A DNA stretch of 64,000 nucleotides from JBKHXF01 sp046566145 (GTDB taxonomy: Bacteria > Actinomycetota > Nitriliruptoria > Nitriliruptorales > Nitriliruptoraceae), in contig JBKHXF010000007.1 in assembly GCA_046566145.1 (NCBI GenBank), forward strand, positions 1 through 64,000, written 5' to 3'. The notes beneath the pieces are model-generated. The model worked only from the letters and a program-made list of their open reading frames with translations, was not told where the DNA came from and did no database searches. Shown here piece after piece: positions 51,647 through 59,387 of this stretch (positions are counted from its first letter, which is position 1; each line of letters opens with the position of its first letter). The translations under genes were made by a program, and so were the position numbers.

Positions 51647-51708
51647 CGCCGCCACCTCGACGGACCCGCCGTCGGGACGCACCGCACGAGGCCAAGGGGC
51701 TCCGCACC

Positions 51709-53640
51709 GTGACCGCCATCGACATCACCCCTCCGCACATCGACCCCGAGGACGCCGACGACCTCCTCGAGTCGAACCCGACCGACAACCCGCGCTTCGC
51801 CGACGTCCTCTCGTCCCGCATCTCGCGCCGCCGGGTCCTCGCCGGGGGCGCCGCGACGGCCGCCCTGACGTTCCTCGGTGGGGTCGGGACCGCGGCCGCG
51901 AAGCCGGCGAACGGCACGTCCGCCCCGGGCCAGGTCGGCCGGTCCCGTCCGGGCCTGTTGGGCTTCTCCGCCATCACGCCGTCGACGGAGGACACCATCC
52001 GGGTCCCCGAGGGCTACACCTGGGACGTGTTGATCCCCTGGGGTGACCCGATCCAGCCGGGCGGGCCGGCGTTCCGCGAGGACGCGTCGAACACCGCCGC
52101 CGAGCAGGCGCTGCAGCTCGGCATGGGCCACGACGGGATGCACTTCTTCCCGATCGGGAAGGGCGACGACCGCGGGCTGCTCGTGGTGAACCACGAGTAC
52201 ACCACCGAGAACCTGCTCCACCCGATCGAGGCGTACTCGGCCGGGTCGTCCCGCCCGACGCCGACGGCGGACGTGGTCGCGAAGTCCATCGCGGCGCACG
52301 GGGTCGCCGTGGTCGAGGTCGCGCGCGACGCGGATGGGGTCTGGCAGGTCGTCGCGTCCCGCCACGCGCGCCGCATCACCGCCGACACGCCGATGACGCT
52401 CTCGGGCCCGGCGGCCGGCTCGCCGCTGCTCGCGACCGACGAGGACCCGACCGGCACGAGGGTGTTCGGCACGTTCAACAACTGCTCGCACGGCTACACG
52501 CCCTGGGGCACGTACCTGACGTGCGAGGAGAACTTCAACGGCTACTTCCGCTACACGGGCACCGACCCGGCGTTGCGGCGGTACGGCGTGGGCGGCGACC
52601 GCTACGGCTGGGCATCGCAGGTGTCGCGCTTCGACGCCGACCGCGAGCCGAACATGCCCAACAAGTACGGCTGGGTGGTCGAGATCGACCCGTTCGACGC
52701 GACCTCGACCCCGGTCAAGCGCACGGCGCTCGGCCGCTTCAAGCACGAGGGCGCCGAGTTCACGGTCGGTCGCGGGAAGCGCGCCGTCGTCTACATGGGC
52801 GACGACGAGCGCGGGGACTACTTCTACAAGTTCGTGTCGGCAGGGAACTGGTCGTCGATGCGGGCGCGTGGCATCAGCCCGCTCGACGAGGGCGTGCTCT
52901 ACGTGGCGCGGTTCGACGAGGACGGGACCGGCCGCTGGCTCCCGCTCGTGCACGGCGAGGGACCGCTGACGTCCGCGAACGGCTTCGCCGACCAGGCCGA
53001 GGTGCTGATCCGAGCCCGACTCGCCGCCGACGCGCTGGGCGCGACCCGGATGGACCGCCCGGAGTGGGCCGCCGTCCACCCGAAGGACGGCTCGGTCTTC
53101 TTCACCCTCACCAACAACACCCGCCGTGGCACCCGACCGGACCAGCCGGTCGACGCGGCGAACCCGCGGGCCCGCAACGCCTGGGGACACATCATCCGCA
53201 TCGACGAGGCCGGGGCCGACAACGCGAGCGCCGCGCCGTTCGCCTGGGACATCTTCTTGCTGGCGGGTCCGACCGCGGAGGGCGGCACCGTCCCGGAGGA
53301 CCAGGCGTTCGGCTCGCCGGACGGGCTGTGGTTCGACGGCGACGGCCGGCTCTGGATCCAGACCGACGGCACCCAGCCCGGCGGCGCCAACGACCAGATG
53401 CTCGCGGCCGACCCGGCCACGGCGGAGGTCCGGCGCTTCCTGACGGGCGTCCGGGGCTGCGAGGTCACGGGGGTCGTCTCGACCCCGGACCAGCGAACGT
53501 TCTTCGTGAACATCCAGCACCCCGGCGACGCCGGGACGCCGGAGCAGCCGACCAGCGAGTCGACGTTCCCGTTCGGGGGTCGTCCCCGGCCGTGCACGGT
53601 GGTCATCACCCGGCGGGACGGCGGCGTCGTCGGGACCTGA
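51709..53640 (+). CDS. phoX: PhoX-family alkaline phosphatase (DUF839), Tat-exported
   Basis: PhoX enzymes are calcium/iron phosphatases outside the cytosol that release phosphate from organic esters. The 643-residue protein has a Tat signal (RISRRRVLAGG, about 37-47, then a hydrophobic run ending AAAK) and a beta-propeller body. Family blocks include VVNHEYTTEN, GTFNNCSHGYTPWGTYLTCEENFNGYF, GRFKHEGAEF, YMGDDERGDYFYKFVS, GSPDGLWFDGDGRLWIQTDG and VRGCEVTGVV, which carry the metal-binding Glu, Asp and Cys residues of the family. The start is GTG. A PHO-box-like region lies upstream, as expected for a phosphate-starvation gene, and a strong terminator follows. Confidence 0.93.
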   Translation: MTAIDITPPHIDPEDADDLLESNPTDNPRFADVLSSRISRRRVLAGGAATAALTFLGGVGTAAAKPANGTSAPGQVGRSRPGLLGFSAITPSTEDTIRVPEGYTWDVLIPWGDPIQPGGPAFREDASNTAAEQALQLGMGHDGMHFFPIGKGDDRGLLVVNHEYTTENLLHPIEAYSAGSSRPTPTADVVAKSIAAHGVAVVEVARDADGVWQVVASRHARRITADTPMTLSGPAAGSPLLATDEDPTGTRVFGTFNNCSHGYTPWGTYLTCEENFNGYFRYTGTDPALRRYGVGGDRYGWASQVSRFDADREPNMPNKYGWVVEIDPFDATSTPVKRTALGRFKHEGAEFTVGRGKRAVVYMGDDERGDYFYKFVSAGNWSSMRARGISPLDEGVLYVARFDEDGTGRWLPLVHGEGPLTSANGFADQAEVLIRARLAADALGATRMDRPEWAAVHPKDGSVFFTLTNNTRRGTRPDQPVDAANPRARNAWGHIIRIDEAGADNASAAPFAWDIFLLAGPTAEGGTVPEDQAFGSPDGLWFDGDGRLWIQTDGTQPGGANDQMLAADPATAEVRRFLTGVRGCEVTGVVSTPDQRTFFVNIQHPGDAGTPEQPTSESTFPFGGRPRPCTVVITRRDGGVVGT

Positions 53641-53647
53641 GCCCGGC

Positions 53648-53681
53648 CACGGTGGGTGTCGAGGGGGCGGCACCCACCGTG
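53648..53681 (+). terminator. hairpin terminator after phoX
   Basis: A perfect 11-bp inverted repeat (CACGGTGGGTG, 53648-53658, with its complement at 53671-53681) starts eight bases after the phoX stop codon. Inner bases extend the stem by two to three further pairs. No T-run follows. Confidence 0.75.
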
Positions 53682-53768
53682 CGCCCACAAGCGGGTCCGG
53701 TCCGGCCGGGGGCGCGTCCGGCCGGGCAGCACGTGACGACGATCCTGCTCCCCTGACCGTCGCCGGGC

Positions 53769-54464
53769 TCAGCCGGGCAACGGGGTCCCGGCGACGACGC
53801 GGTCGAGCTCGTCGAGGTGCTCCACCAGGGCCTCGGGCTGCCACAGCACGAGGTCGCCACCCGCCATGCAGCTCCCGGTGCGGGCCCCGTCGGCGCCGAC
53901 GATCACGAGGGTGTCCTCGCGTACCGTGACCCAGGTGACGACCTTCTCGACCAGCACCCCGTCGAGGTGCACCTCGAACCCGGTCCGCACGCCGGGGACG
54001 CCACCGAGGGTCACGGTGGCCGGTCTCGTCCGCACGACGGCGTGGTCGTCCCCGCAGCCGGCGCGGCGGTCATCCTCGACCCACGCGAGGTGCTCGGCGG
54101 CCCACGACCGAAGGGCGGCGTCGAGGGACGGCCGGTCCGCCGCGGCGAGCTCCGCGGGCGCCTCGAACGTCGCCAGCTCGAGGATCCCGAGGTCGGCCCC
54201 GTCCCGGGTCACGCACAGCATCAGGGCGTCACCTGGGCAGGGCGCCACCGACGCGCCGCCCGCGAGCGCGACCGGCTCGGCGTCGACCCAGTCGCTCACG
54301 ATCGGCGCGTGGACCGGTGCGTCGGGACCGGCCACGGGACGGTCGTCGGGTGCCGGGGACGCGGCCGGCGGTGAGGCGGGCGCCACGACCGGGGCGGGCG
54401 CGCCCGTGGGTGCCCCGCATCCACCGAGGACGAGCGCCACGGCGGCGACGACCGACCGTCGCAT
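53769..54464 (-). CDS. putative lipoprotein of unknown function
   Basis: The 231-residue protein has a lipoprotein signal: MRRSV, a hydrophobic run and lipobox VLGG-C with Cys16. It continues with an Ala/Pro-rich linker (about 17-60) and a compact domain containing four more cysteines (APCPGDALMLCV, RAGCGDDH, TGSCMAGG), which could form disulphides outside the membrane. Strands and one helix (LAAADRPSLDAALRSWAAEHLAWV) suggest an alpha/beta fold. No family was recognised. The ATG at 54464 is chosen for the signal peptide; a longer frame upstream has no such start. It follows the acyl-CoA dehydrogenase gene on the same strand, past a terminator. Confidence 0.75.
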   Translation of the reverse strand: MRRSVVAAVALVLGGCGAPTGAPAPVVAPASPPAASPAPDDRPVAGPDAPVHAPIVSDWVDAEPVALAGGASVAPCPGDALMLCVTRDGADLGILELATFEAPAELAAADRPSLDAALRSWAAEHLAWVEDDRRAGCGDDHAVVRTRPATVTLGGVPGVRTGFEVHLDGVLVEKVVTWVTVREDTLVIVGADGARTGSCMAGGDLVLWQPEALVEHLDELDRVVAGTPLPG

Positions 54465-54651
54465 CGCGGCACGTCCGTGGGAGGGACGGCCACGGGTGAC
54501 ACGCGCGTCGCGACGCTGGATGGCGGTCGAGGGCACGTGGTGCGGACGGGCCACGAGGGTCTCCGGCTCGGGTGCGGCCGGGGAGGCCGCACGGGGGTGA
54601 TCCCTCCGACGCCGCCGCGTCGCCCGAGGTTGCCACGGCCTCGGACGCGCG

Positions 54652-54677
54652 CGACCCGCGCCCTCGAGCGCGGGTCG
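54652..54677 (-). terminator. hairpin terminator after the acyl-CoA dehydrogenase gene
   Basis: CGACCCGCGC (54652-54661) pairs perfectly with 54668-54677 around a 6-base loop, 20 bases past the stop codon. The remaining spacer to the lipoprotein gene (54465-54651) holds no recognisable gene or clear -10. Confidence 0.7.
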
Positions 54678-54696
54678 ACGTGCGGTGCGGTCGTGT

Positions 54697-56328
54697 TCAG
54701 GCGGCGAGCGCGTCCGCGAGGATCGTGCGGGCGATCACCCGGAGCGCCAGGACCTCGTCGGCGCCCTCGAAGATGCTCAGCACCCGGGCGTCCACGAACA
54801 GGCGGCTGACCGTGTACTCCTCGGCGTAGCCGTAGCCGCCGTGCAGCTGCAACGCCTCGCGGGTGACCCACTCGGCGGTGCGGCACGAGAGCTGCTTGAC
54901 CTCGGAGGCCTCGAGCTGGCCGCAGCCGGCCGCGATGAGGCGGGCGACCTCGTGGCTGAAGGTCCGGTTCGCAGCGATGATCGCGGCCATCTTCGCGACC
55001 TTGACCTTGCTCAGCTCGTAGTCGGCGAGCTTCGCCCCGAAGATCTGGCGCTGCGACGTGTAGGTCGCGGCCTCCTCCATGGCGGACTGCATCACGCCCT
55101 GGGCGCGGGCGGCGGTCTGCAGGCGGGCGTTCGCGAAGGCCTGCATCTGCAGGTAGAAGCCCTTGCCGAGCCCTTCGTCCATCCCGATCAGGTCGGTGTG
55201 GGGCACCCGCCAGTCCTCGATGGAGACCTCGAAGGAGTGCATCCCGCGGTAGCCGAGGGTCGGGATGGCCTTGGCGTCCATCCTCCCGCCGCTGTCCTGG
55301 GTGTGGGTCCAGGCGTGACCGGGGAACGACGGCTTCTCGACGACGAACAGGCTCAGGCCCTTGTGGCCCTGCGAGCGGTCGGGGTCGGTGCGGGCGAGGA
55401 TGAGCAGGTAGTTCGCCTTGCCGGCGAACGTGCACCAGGTCTTGACGCCGTTGAGCACCCACTCGTCGCCGTCGCGCACGGCGGTGGTCTTCACGCCCGC
55501 GACGTCGGAGCCGTAGTCCGGCTCGGTGACCATGACGCCGCACATCTTCTCGCCGGACGCGATGCCGGGCAGCCAGCGGGCCTTCTGCTCCTCGGTGCCG
55601 CCCTTCTCGATGGCCGTGCCGATGATCTCGGGACGGGTGATGAGCGAGCCGGCGACGCCGAGGGAGCCGCGCGAGAGCTCCTCGGTGACGAGCACCATGT
55701 TCAGCAGGTCGTCGGGGCCGCCGGAGGCGAACCCGCCGTGGGCCTCGTCGATGGAGAGCGCGAAGCAGCCCATCTCGGCGAGCCCCGTGATGATGTCGTC
55801 CGGGATGTCCTCGTCGTTGCGGTGGACGTGCTCCGCGACCGGCATGACCTTCTGCTCGGCGAAGGAGCGGAACGTCTGGCGGACCATCTCGAGGTCCTCG
55901 GGCAGGTGCATCGGCAGGTGCGGGTCGGCGATGACCTGGTCACCCAGCGCGGAGAGGAACGCGGTGTCCCGCCCGGCGGCGACGGCGTCGGTGACCTCGT
56001 CGGACCACAGGCCCTCGTGCGGGTCGATGCCGAGCTGCGCCCAACGGCCGGCGGCGCGGGCGCCGAGGTCGGCGTGCACGTCGGCGGCCCACGCGAGCGC
56101 GAGCTTGCCCTCGAGCTCGCCGTGCTCGCCGTATGCGTTGAGGCTCTCGGCGGCGCGGACGGAGGAGGCGATGGATGCCAGGTCGTAGAGGACGCTCTGG
56201 CGCTCGTCCATCTTCTCGACCGACACGCGGCCGTCCTTCTCGCACTCCCGTGCGAGGTGCGCAGCGGCGGTGTCGATGGCGGACCGCAGGGCGGTCACGA
56301 TGGTCCGGGCCTGATCGAGGTGGCTCAC
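54697..56328 (-). CDS. acyl-CoA dehydrogenase with an extra N-terminal helical domain
   Basis: This flavoenzyme introduces a double bond into an acyl-CoA. The 543-residue protein is about 155 residues longer than standard acyl-CoA dehydrogenases. The extra part is an N-terminal helical domain (ARTIVTALRSAIDTAAAHL and following helices). The canonical part shows MGCFALSIDEAHGG, MVTEPDYGSDVAG, WVLNGVKTWCTFAGKANYLLILART, ARAQGVMQSAMEEAATY and, near the end, LHGGYGYAEEYTVSRLFVDAR with the catalytic Glu in SIFEGADEV. The GTG start gives the sequence VSHLDQAR. The chain-length preference is unknown. It is the nearest acyl-CoA dehydrogenase to the APH-HAD pair but 21 kb away. Confidence 0.9.
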   Translation of the reverse strand: MSHLDQARTIVTALRSAIDTAAAHLARECEKDGRVSVEKMDERQSVLYDLASIASSVRAAESLNAYGEHGELEGKLALAWAADVHADLGARAAGRWAQLGIDPHEGLWSDEVTDAVAAGRDTAFLSALGDQVIADPHLPMHLPEDLEMVRQTFRSFAEQKVMPVAEHVHRNDEDIPDDIITGLAEMGCFALSIDEAHGGFASGGPDDLLNMVLVTEELSRGSLGVAGSLITRPEIIGTAIEKGGTEEQKARWLPGIASGEKMCGVMVTEPDYGSDVAGVKTTAVRDGDEWVLNGVKTWCTFAGKANYLLILARTDPDRSQGHKGLSLFVVEKPSFPGHAWTHTQDSGGRMDAKAIPTLGYRGMHSFEVSIEDWRVPHTDLIGMDEGLGKGFYLQMQAFANARLQTAARAQGVMQSAMEEAATYTSQRQIFGAKLADYELSKVKVAKMAAIIAANRTFSHEVARLIAAGCGQLEASEVKQLSCRTAEWVTREALQLHGGYGYAEEYTVSRLFVDARVLSIFEGADEVLALRVIARTILADALAA

Positions 56329-56470
56329 GTGGCGTCGTCCTCGTGGGTCGTGACGGGCGGGTGCGGGCTCCGCGGCGCACAGTGTGGCCGAACGCCTCCA
56401 CCGTGCGCCAACCGGACGCCCCACCCCCGGTACGTCGTGACGTTGCGGAAGCTCGCCCCGAACGGCCAGA

Positions 56471-56536
56471 ACGCACCTCGCCCGGTGCGTCGTGGTCGGC
56501 GCGCGCCATCGGCCGGGCACGCGTGGCGTGCCCGGC
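56471..56536 (-). terminator. two hairpins downstream of the HNH endonuclease gene
   Basis: GCCGGGCACGC (56512-56522) pairs perfectly with 56526-56536 around a 3-base loop, about 70 bases past the stop. A second stem ACGCACC/GGTGCGT (56471-56477 with 56484-56490) follows. A third repeat, CCGCCGGC/GCCGGCGG (56597-56618), holds the stop codon in its loop. The rest of the spacer 56329-56607 shows no gene. Confidence 0.6.
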
Positions 56537-56607
56537 GAGCGGGGCGAGGGTGGCGGTGCGGGGTCCGTGGGAGTCGGCGCGTCGGCGGAGCGTTCGCCGC
56601 CGGCGGT

Positions 56608-57900
56608 TCAGCCGGCGGGGCCGCCGTCGCGGGGGTGGCGTGTGGGTCCGCGGGGTGGCCGCCGGCGCCGGCGGAGCCGGGTGGCCTTGGGCACGGAGGT
56701 CGCGGTCAGCGCGCCGGTGGGTGAGGTGATCGTGACGGTCCGGGTTGCCGGGTCCATGGTGATGTGCCAGCCGTGGTCGTGGTGGGCGCGGTGGTGACGT
56801 CGGCAGAGCGCGACGAGGTTGCCGTCGGTGTGGCTGCCGCCGCGGGAGCGGTGCGTGAGGTGGTGCAGGTCGGTCCAGGAGATGGGTCGGTCGCAGCCGG
56901 GCCAGCGGCAGCCGCCGTCGACCGCACCGATCGCCACGCGGGCCTGCTGCGGGATGGCGTCGGTCTGTGCGGAGACGGCGAGGGGCCGCATCCCGTCGCG
57001 CAGCACCACCCGCAGCCGTGCATCCATGCTGAGCCGTTCGATGGTGCGGCGGGTCAGCCAGCCGCCGGCGCCCGGCAGCCGGCCCTCTAACCGACCGATG
57101 AGGGTCTGGTCGGGGTCAGCCAGGTCGGTCAGGTCGACGTGCACGACCAGCGACGGACGCGCTGTGCCGCCGGTGCCGCCGGCGAGAGCGGTCAGACAGA
57201 GGTCGACCAATGCGCCAGCGCGCTGGCGGGCCCGGGTGACCGCACCGGTCCGGCCGCGGTTCTGCGGCGCGTCCGCGTTGGCGTCGAGGGCGGCGACGAC
57301 GGTGGCGGTGTCGACGGCGGTGAGCTCACCGAACAGCCGCGCGTTGCCGTGCAGCAGGTCGGGCTGGATCGCTAGCCACGACCCGGCCGTCTCCTGCCGT
57401 TCCGCGGTCCGTTCCAGCGACGCGGACGTGCGGAGCTGTGCGACGAGGTCGACGAGCATCCGGTCGACCTGGTCCGCGTCCGCCGCAGCCAACGTCTCGA
57501 CCTCGCCGCGCAGCGCATCGTCCAGGGCGACCAGCTGGGCCGCGTTGCAGCGCGACGTCTCCGAGACCAACAGCCGGACCTGGGACCAGCGCAGGATCCG
57601 CTGGCGCCACAACCACATCACCGCCGGCACGGCGGTCACGAGCCGGGCGGCACGCACGTACGTCCGGCCCTCGGTCGAGGTCACCCCGAGGGCGGCGAGG
57701 ACGGTCTCGAGCGGGGCCCGCTCGATCGCTTCGGCGGCGCAGGTCGCGATCGCCTCGCCGGTCGCCGCGACGACGTTCATCAGCGCCACCTCGGCCGCGT
57801 CGACCTGACCGAACAGGGTGTGGAGGGTGTCGGCGCACGCGGTCAGCGTCGGCGCGTCGGGGCCGCCGAGCTGTGTGGGGAGCGTCGCGTTCGAGTGCAT
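56608..57900 (-). CDS. HNH endonuclease with DUF222 domain (13E12-repeat-like), SOS-controlled
   Basis: The 430-residue protein has an N-terminal helical DUF222 region (about 1-290) and a C-terminal HNH nuclease motif: CRWPGCDRP, LHHLTHRSRGG, then NLVALCRRHHRAHHDHGW with the Cys and His zinc ligands, ending in an Arg-rich tail. Actinobacterial genomes hold many of these; 13E12-family members in Mycobacterium tuberculosis are known LexA targets. Here a perfect LexA-type palindrome covers the -35 region. The start at 57900 is chosen because TACGGT lies seven bases upstream (leaderless). An earlier ATG (57930) would lie upstream of the -10. Its role in DNA damage or mobility is unknown. Confidence 0.9.
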   Translation of the reverse strand: MHSNATLPTQLGGPDAPTLTACADTLHTLFGQVDAAEVALMNVVAATGEAIATCAAEAIERAPLETVLAALGVTSTEGRTYVRAARLVTAVPAVMWLWRQRILRWSQVRLLVSETSRCNAAQLVALDDALRGEVETLAAADADQVDRMLVDLVAQLRTSASLERTAERQETAGSWLAIQPDLLHGNARLFGELTAVDTATVVAALDANADAPQNRGRTGAVTRARQRAGALVDLCLTALAGGTGGTARPSLVVHVDLTDLADPDQTLIGRLEGRLPGAGGWLTRRTIERLSMDARLRVVLRDGMRPLAVSAQTDAIPQQARVAIGAVDGGCRWPGCDRPISWTDLHHLTHRSRGGSHTDGNLVALCRRHHRAHHDHGWHITMDPATRTVTITSPTGALTATSVPKATRLRRRRRPPRGPTRHPRDGGPAG

Positions 57901-57907
57901 GAGGAGG

Positions 57908-57950
57908 ACCGTAGGTCGACGGTGCGACATGGTCGAACATATGTTCGACC
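57908..57950 (-). promoter_or_regulatory. SOS (LexA) box and -10 element of the HNH gene
   Basis: A perfect 20-bp palindrome GGTCGAACATATGTTCGACC (57931-57950) contains the Gram-positive/actinobacterial LexA site CGAAC-n4-GTTCG. It begins 17 bases upstream of TACGGT (57908-57913, minus strand), so it occupies the -35 position. The ATG follows the -10 by seven bases. LexA bound here would block transcription until DNA damage. Confidence 0.85.
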
Positions 57951-57987
57951 GTGCTGTGGACAGGTGCGGACACCGCGCCGGAGCCAC

Positions 57988-58212
57988 GCGCCGGCGGTGT
58001 GCCCGACCCCACCGGGGCACCCGCCAGAGCGACGACACCAGCCCGCGCCGGCGGTGCGCACACCACCACCCGCACCGCCCGCCAGCACCGACGAACCACC
58101 GCGCCGGCGGTGCGCACACCACAACCCGCACGACCCAGCAGGCGACGACACCGACCGCGCCGGTGGTGCGCACGCCACCACCCGCACGACCCGCCAGGAC
58201 GACCGCGCCCGC
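57988..58212. repeat. tandem array of four 56-57-bp repeats
   Basis: Copies begin at 57988, 58045, 58101 and 58157, each with GCGCCGG(C/T)GGTG. They share a core of about 40 bases running to a CCGCCAG or CCAGCAG end, then about 15 less conserved bases. The unit length is not a multiple of three and no gene crosses the array. It fills most of the 335-base spacer between the ROK gene end and the HNH promoter. The first copy is the most diverged. Confidence 0.85.
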
Positions 58213-58235
58213 CCCCGGCGATCAGGGGCCAGCCG

Positions 58236-59198
58236 TCAGCTGCTCGGGCCCCGGCGTGCCATCAGCGCGGCGCCGAGTGCCCCGCCCTCGTCCCCGAGGG
58301 TCGACGCGCTGAGCGTGATGCGGGGCGGCTGGAGGAAGAGGTGCGGTCGCATCGCCGCGTCGACGCGCGTGAGGAACCACGGACCGAGCCGGTCGGCCAG
58401 TCCCCCGCCGACGACGACCGCGTCGACGTCGAGCAGGTTGACGGCGGACGCGATGCCGGCGCCGAGCGCGGCGACGGCCTTGTCGAGGAGGTCGGCGGTC
58501 AGCTCGTCACCGAGGTCGAGGGCCGCCTTGACGACGCCGCTGGTGATGCGGGACTTGCCCTTGTCCTCGGCGACCTTGAACAGGACGGTCTCCCGGCCGG
58601 CCGTCACGGCACGCTCCGCGGCGTGCTCCATCGCCCGGCGGCCGGCGTACGCCTCCACGCAGCCGCGACGCCCGCAGGGGCACATGGCCCCACCGAGCTG
58701 GACGACGGTGTGGCCGAACTCGCCGGCGCCGCCGACGGCGCCCTCGTAGGGCTCCCCGTCGATGATGACGCCCGCGCCGACGCCGGTGCCGACGAAGACG
58801 ACGAGCAGGTGCTGCGTTCCCGCTCCGGCGCCGAACCGGTGCTCCGCGACGGCGGCGGCGGTGACGTCGTTCGCGACGCGGACCGGCCGGCCGATCTTCG
58901 ACGACAGCCCCTCCGCGAGGGAGAAGCGCTCGTACCACCCGGGGACGTTCGTGGCCCCGCCGACGGTCCCGTCGATGACGACGCCCGGCGTACCGACGCC
59001 GATCGTCGACACGTCCTCGAGCGCCACACCGGCGTCGCCGAGCGCCGCGTGGACGGCCGCGTCCATGACGTCGAGGACCGTGGTGCGGTCACCACCCAGC
59101 GGGGTCTTCATCCGCGAGGTCCCGAGCCGTGCGTCGTCGTCGCCGAGCACGATCACGGACACGTTGGTGCCGCCGAGGTCGACCCCGACCGTGGGCAT
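58236..59198 (-). CDS. ROK-family sugar kinase, probable glucokinase
   Basis: The 320-residue protein opens with the ATP-phosphate loop GVDLGGTNVSVIV, contains GVGTPGVVIDG, NDVTAAAVAEHRFGAG, the sugar-binding GGAGEFGHTVV and the ROK zinc motif CPCGRRGCVEAYAG, and ends with VVVGGGLADRLG. The complete motif set and length fit glucose kinases of actinobacteria, though mannose or N-acetyl sugar kinases look alike. The ATG follows GGGAG. A -10 (TAGGCT) lies 28 bases upstream. It is divergent from pruA and ends next to the tandem repeat array. Confidence 0.92.
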   Translation of the reverse strand: MPTVGVDLGGTNVSVIVLGDDDARLGTSRMKTPLGGDRTTVLDVMDAAVHAALGDAGVALEDVSTIGVGTPGVVIDGTVGGATNVPGWYERFSLAEGLSSKIGRPVRVANDVTAAAVAEHRFGAGAGTQHLLVVFVGTGVGAGVIIDGEPYEGAVGGAGEFGHTVVQLGGAMCPCGRRGCVEAYAGRRAMEHAAERAVTAGRETVLFKVAEDKGKSRITSGVVKAALDLGDELTADLLDKAVAALGAGIASAVNLLDVDAVVVGGGLADRLGPWFLTRVDAAMRPHLFLQPPRITLSASTLGDEGGALGAALMARRGPSS

Positions 59199-59226
59199 GG
59201 TGGTCTCCCGTCTGTGTCGATGGCCG

Positions 59227-59232
59227 AGCCTA
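59227..59232 (-). promoter_or_regulatory. -10 element of the ROK kinase gene
   Basis: The minus strand reads TAGGCT, 28 bases before the ATG, followed by a GGGAGACC ribosome-binding region. Confidence 0.5.
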
Positions 59233-59267
59233 GCGCCCACCCCGGCGCGGACCGGGCCGGTCGGGCC

Positions 59268-59273
59268 TAGGCT
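59268..59273 (+). promoter_or_regulatory. candidate -10 element of pruA
   Basis: TAGGCT would give a leader of about 110 bases before the pruA ATG. The leader is C-rich and shows no strong hairpin. Confidence 0.4.
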
Positions 59274-59387
59274 CGTCGGTCCCCACCGACGCCGCACCAT
59301 CGGCGTCCCGCGACCGCCCACGCACCCCGTCCCGCGACCCCCCCACGCCCGGACCACGCGAGCCGACCACCCGACCGGAGCCGCCCG

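Noticed and set aside
57901..57930. Earlier ATG (57930) for the HNH gene
   Set aside because: It would lie upstream of the -10 element and next to the LexA box, so it could not be on the transcript.
57988..58212. CRISPR array
   Set aside because: The units are 56-57 bp with only about 15 semi-conserved bases between cores, so no unique spacers of normal length exist. No cas genes are near.
56608..58235. Horizontally acquired island around the HNH gene
   Set aside because: Base composition matches the surroundings, and no integrase, attachment repeats or tRNA gene was found.
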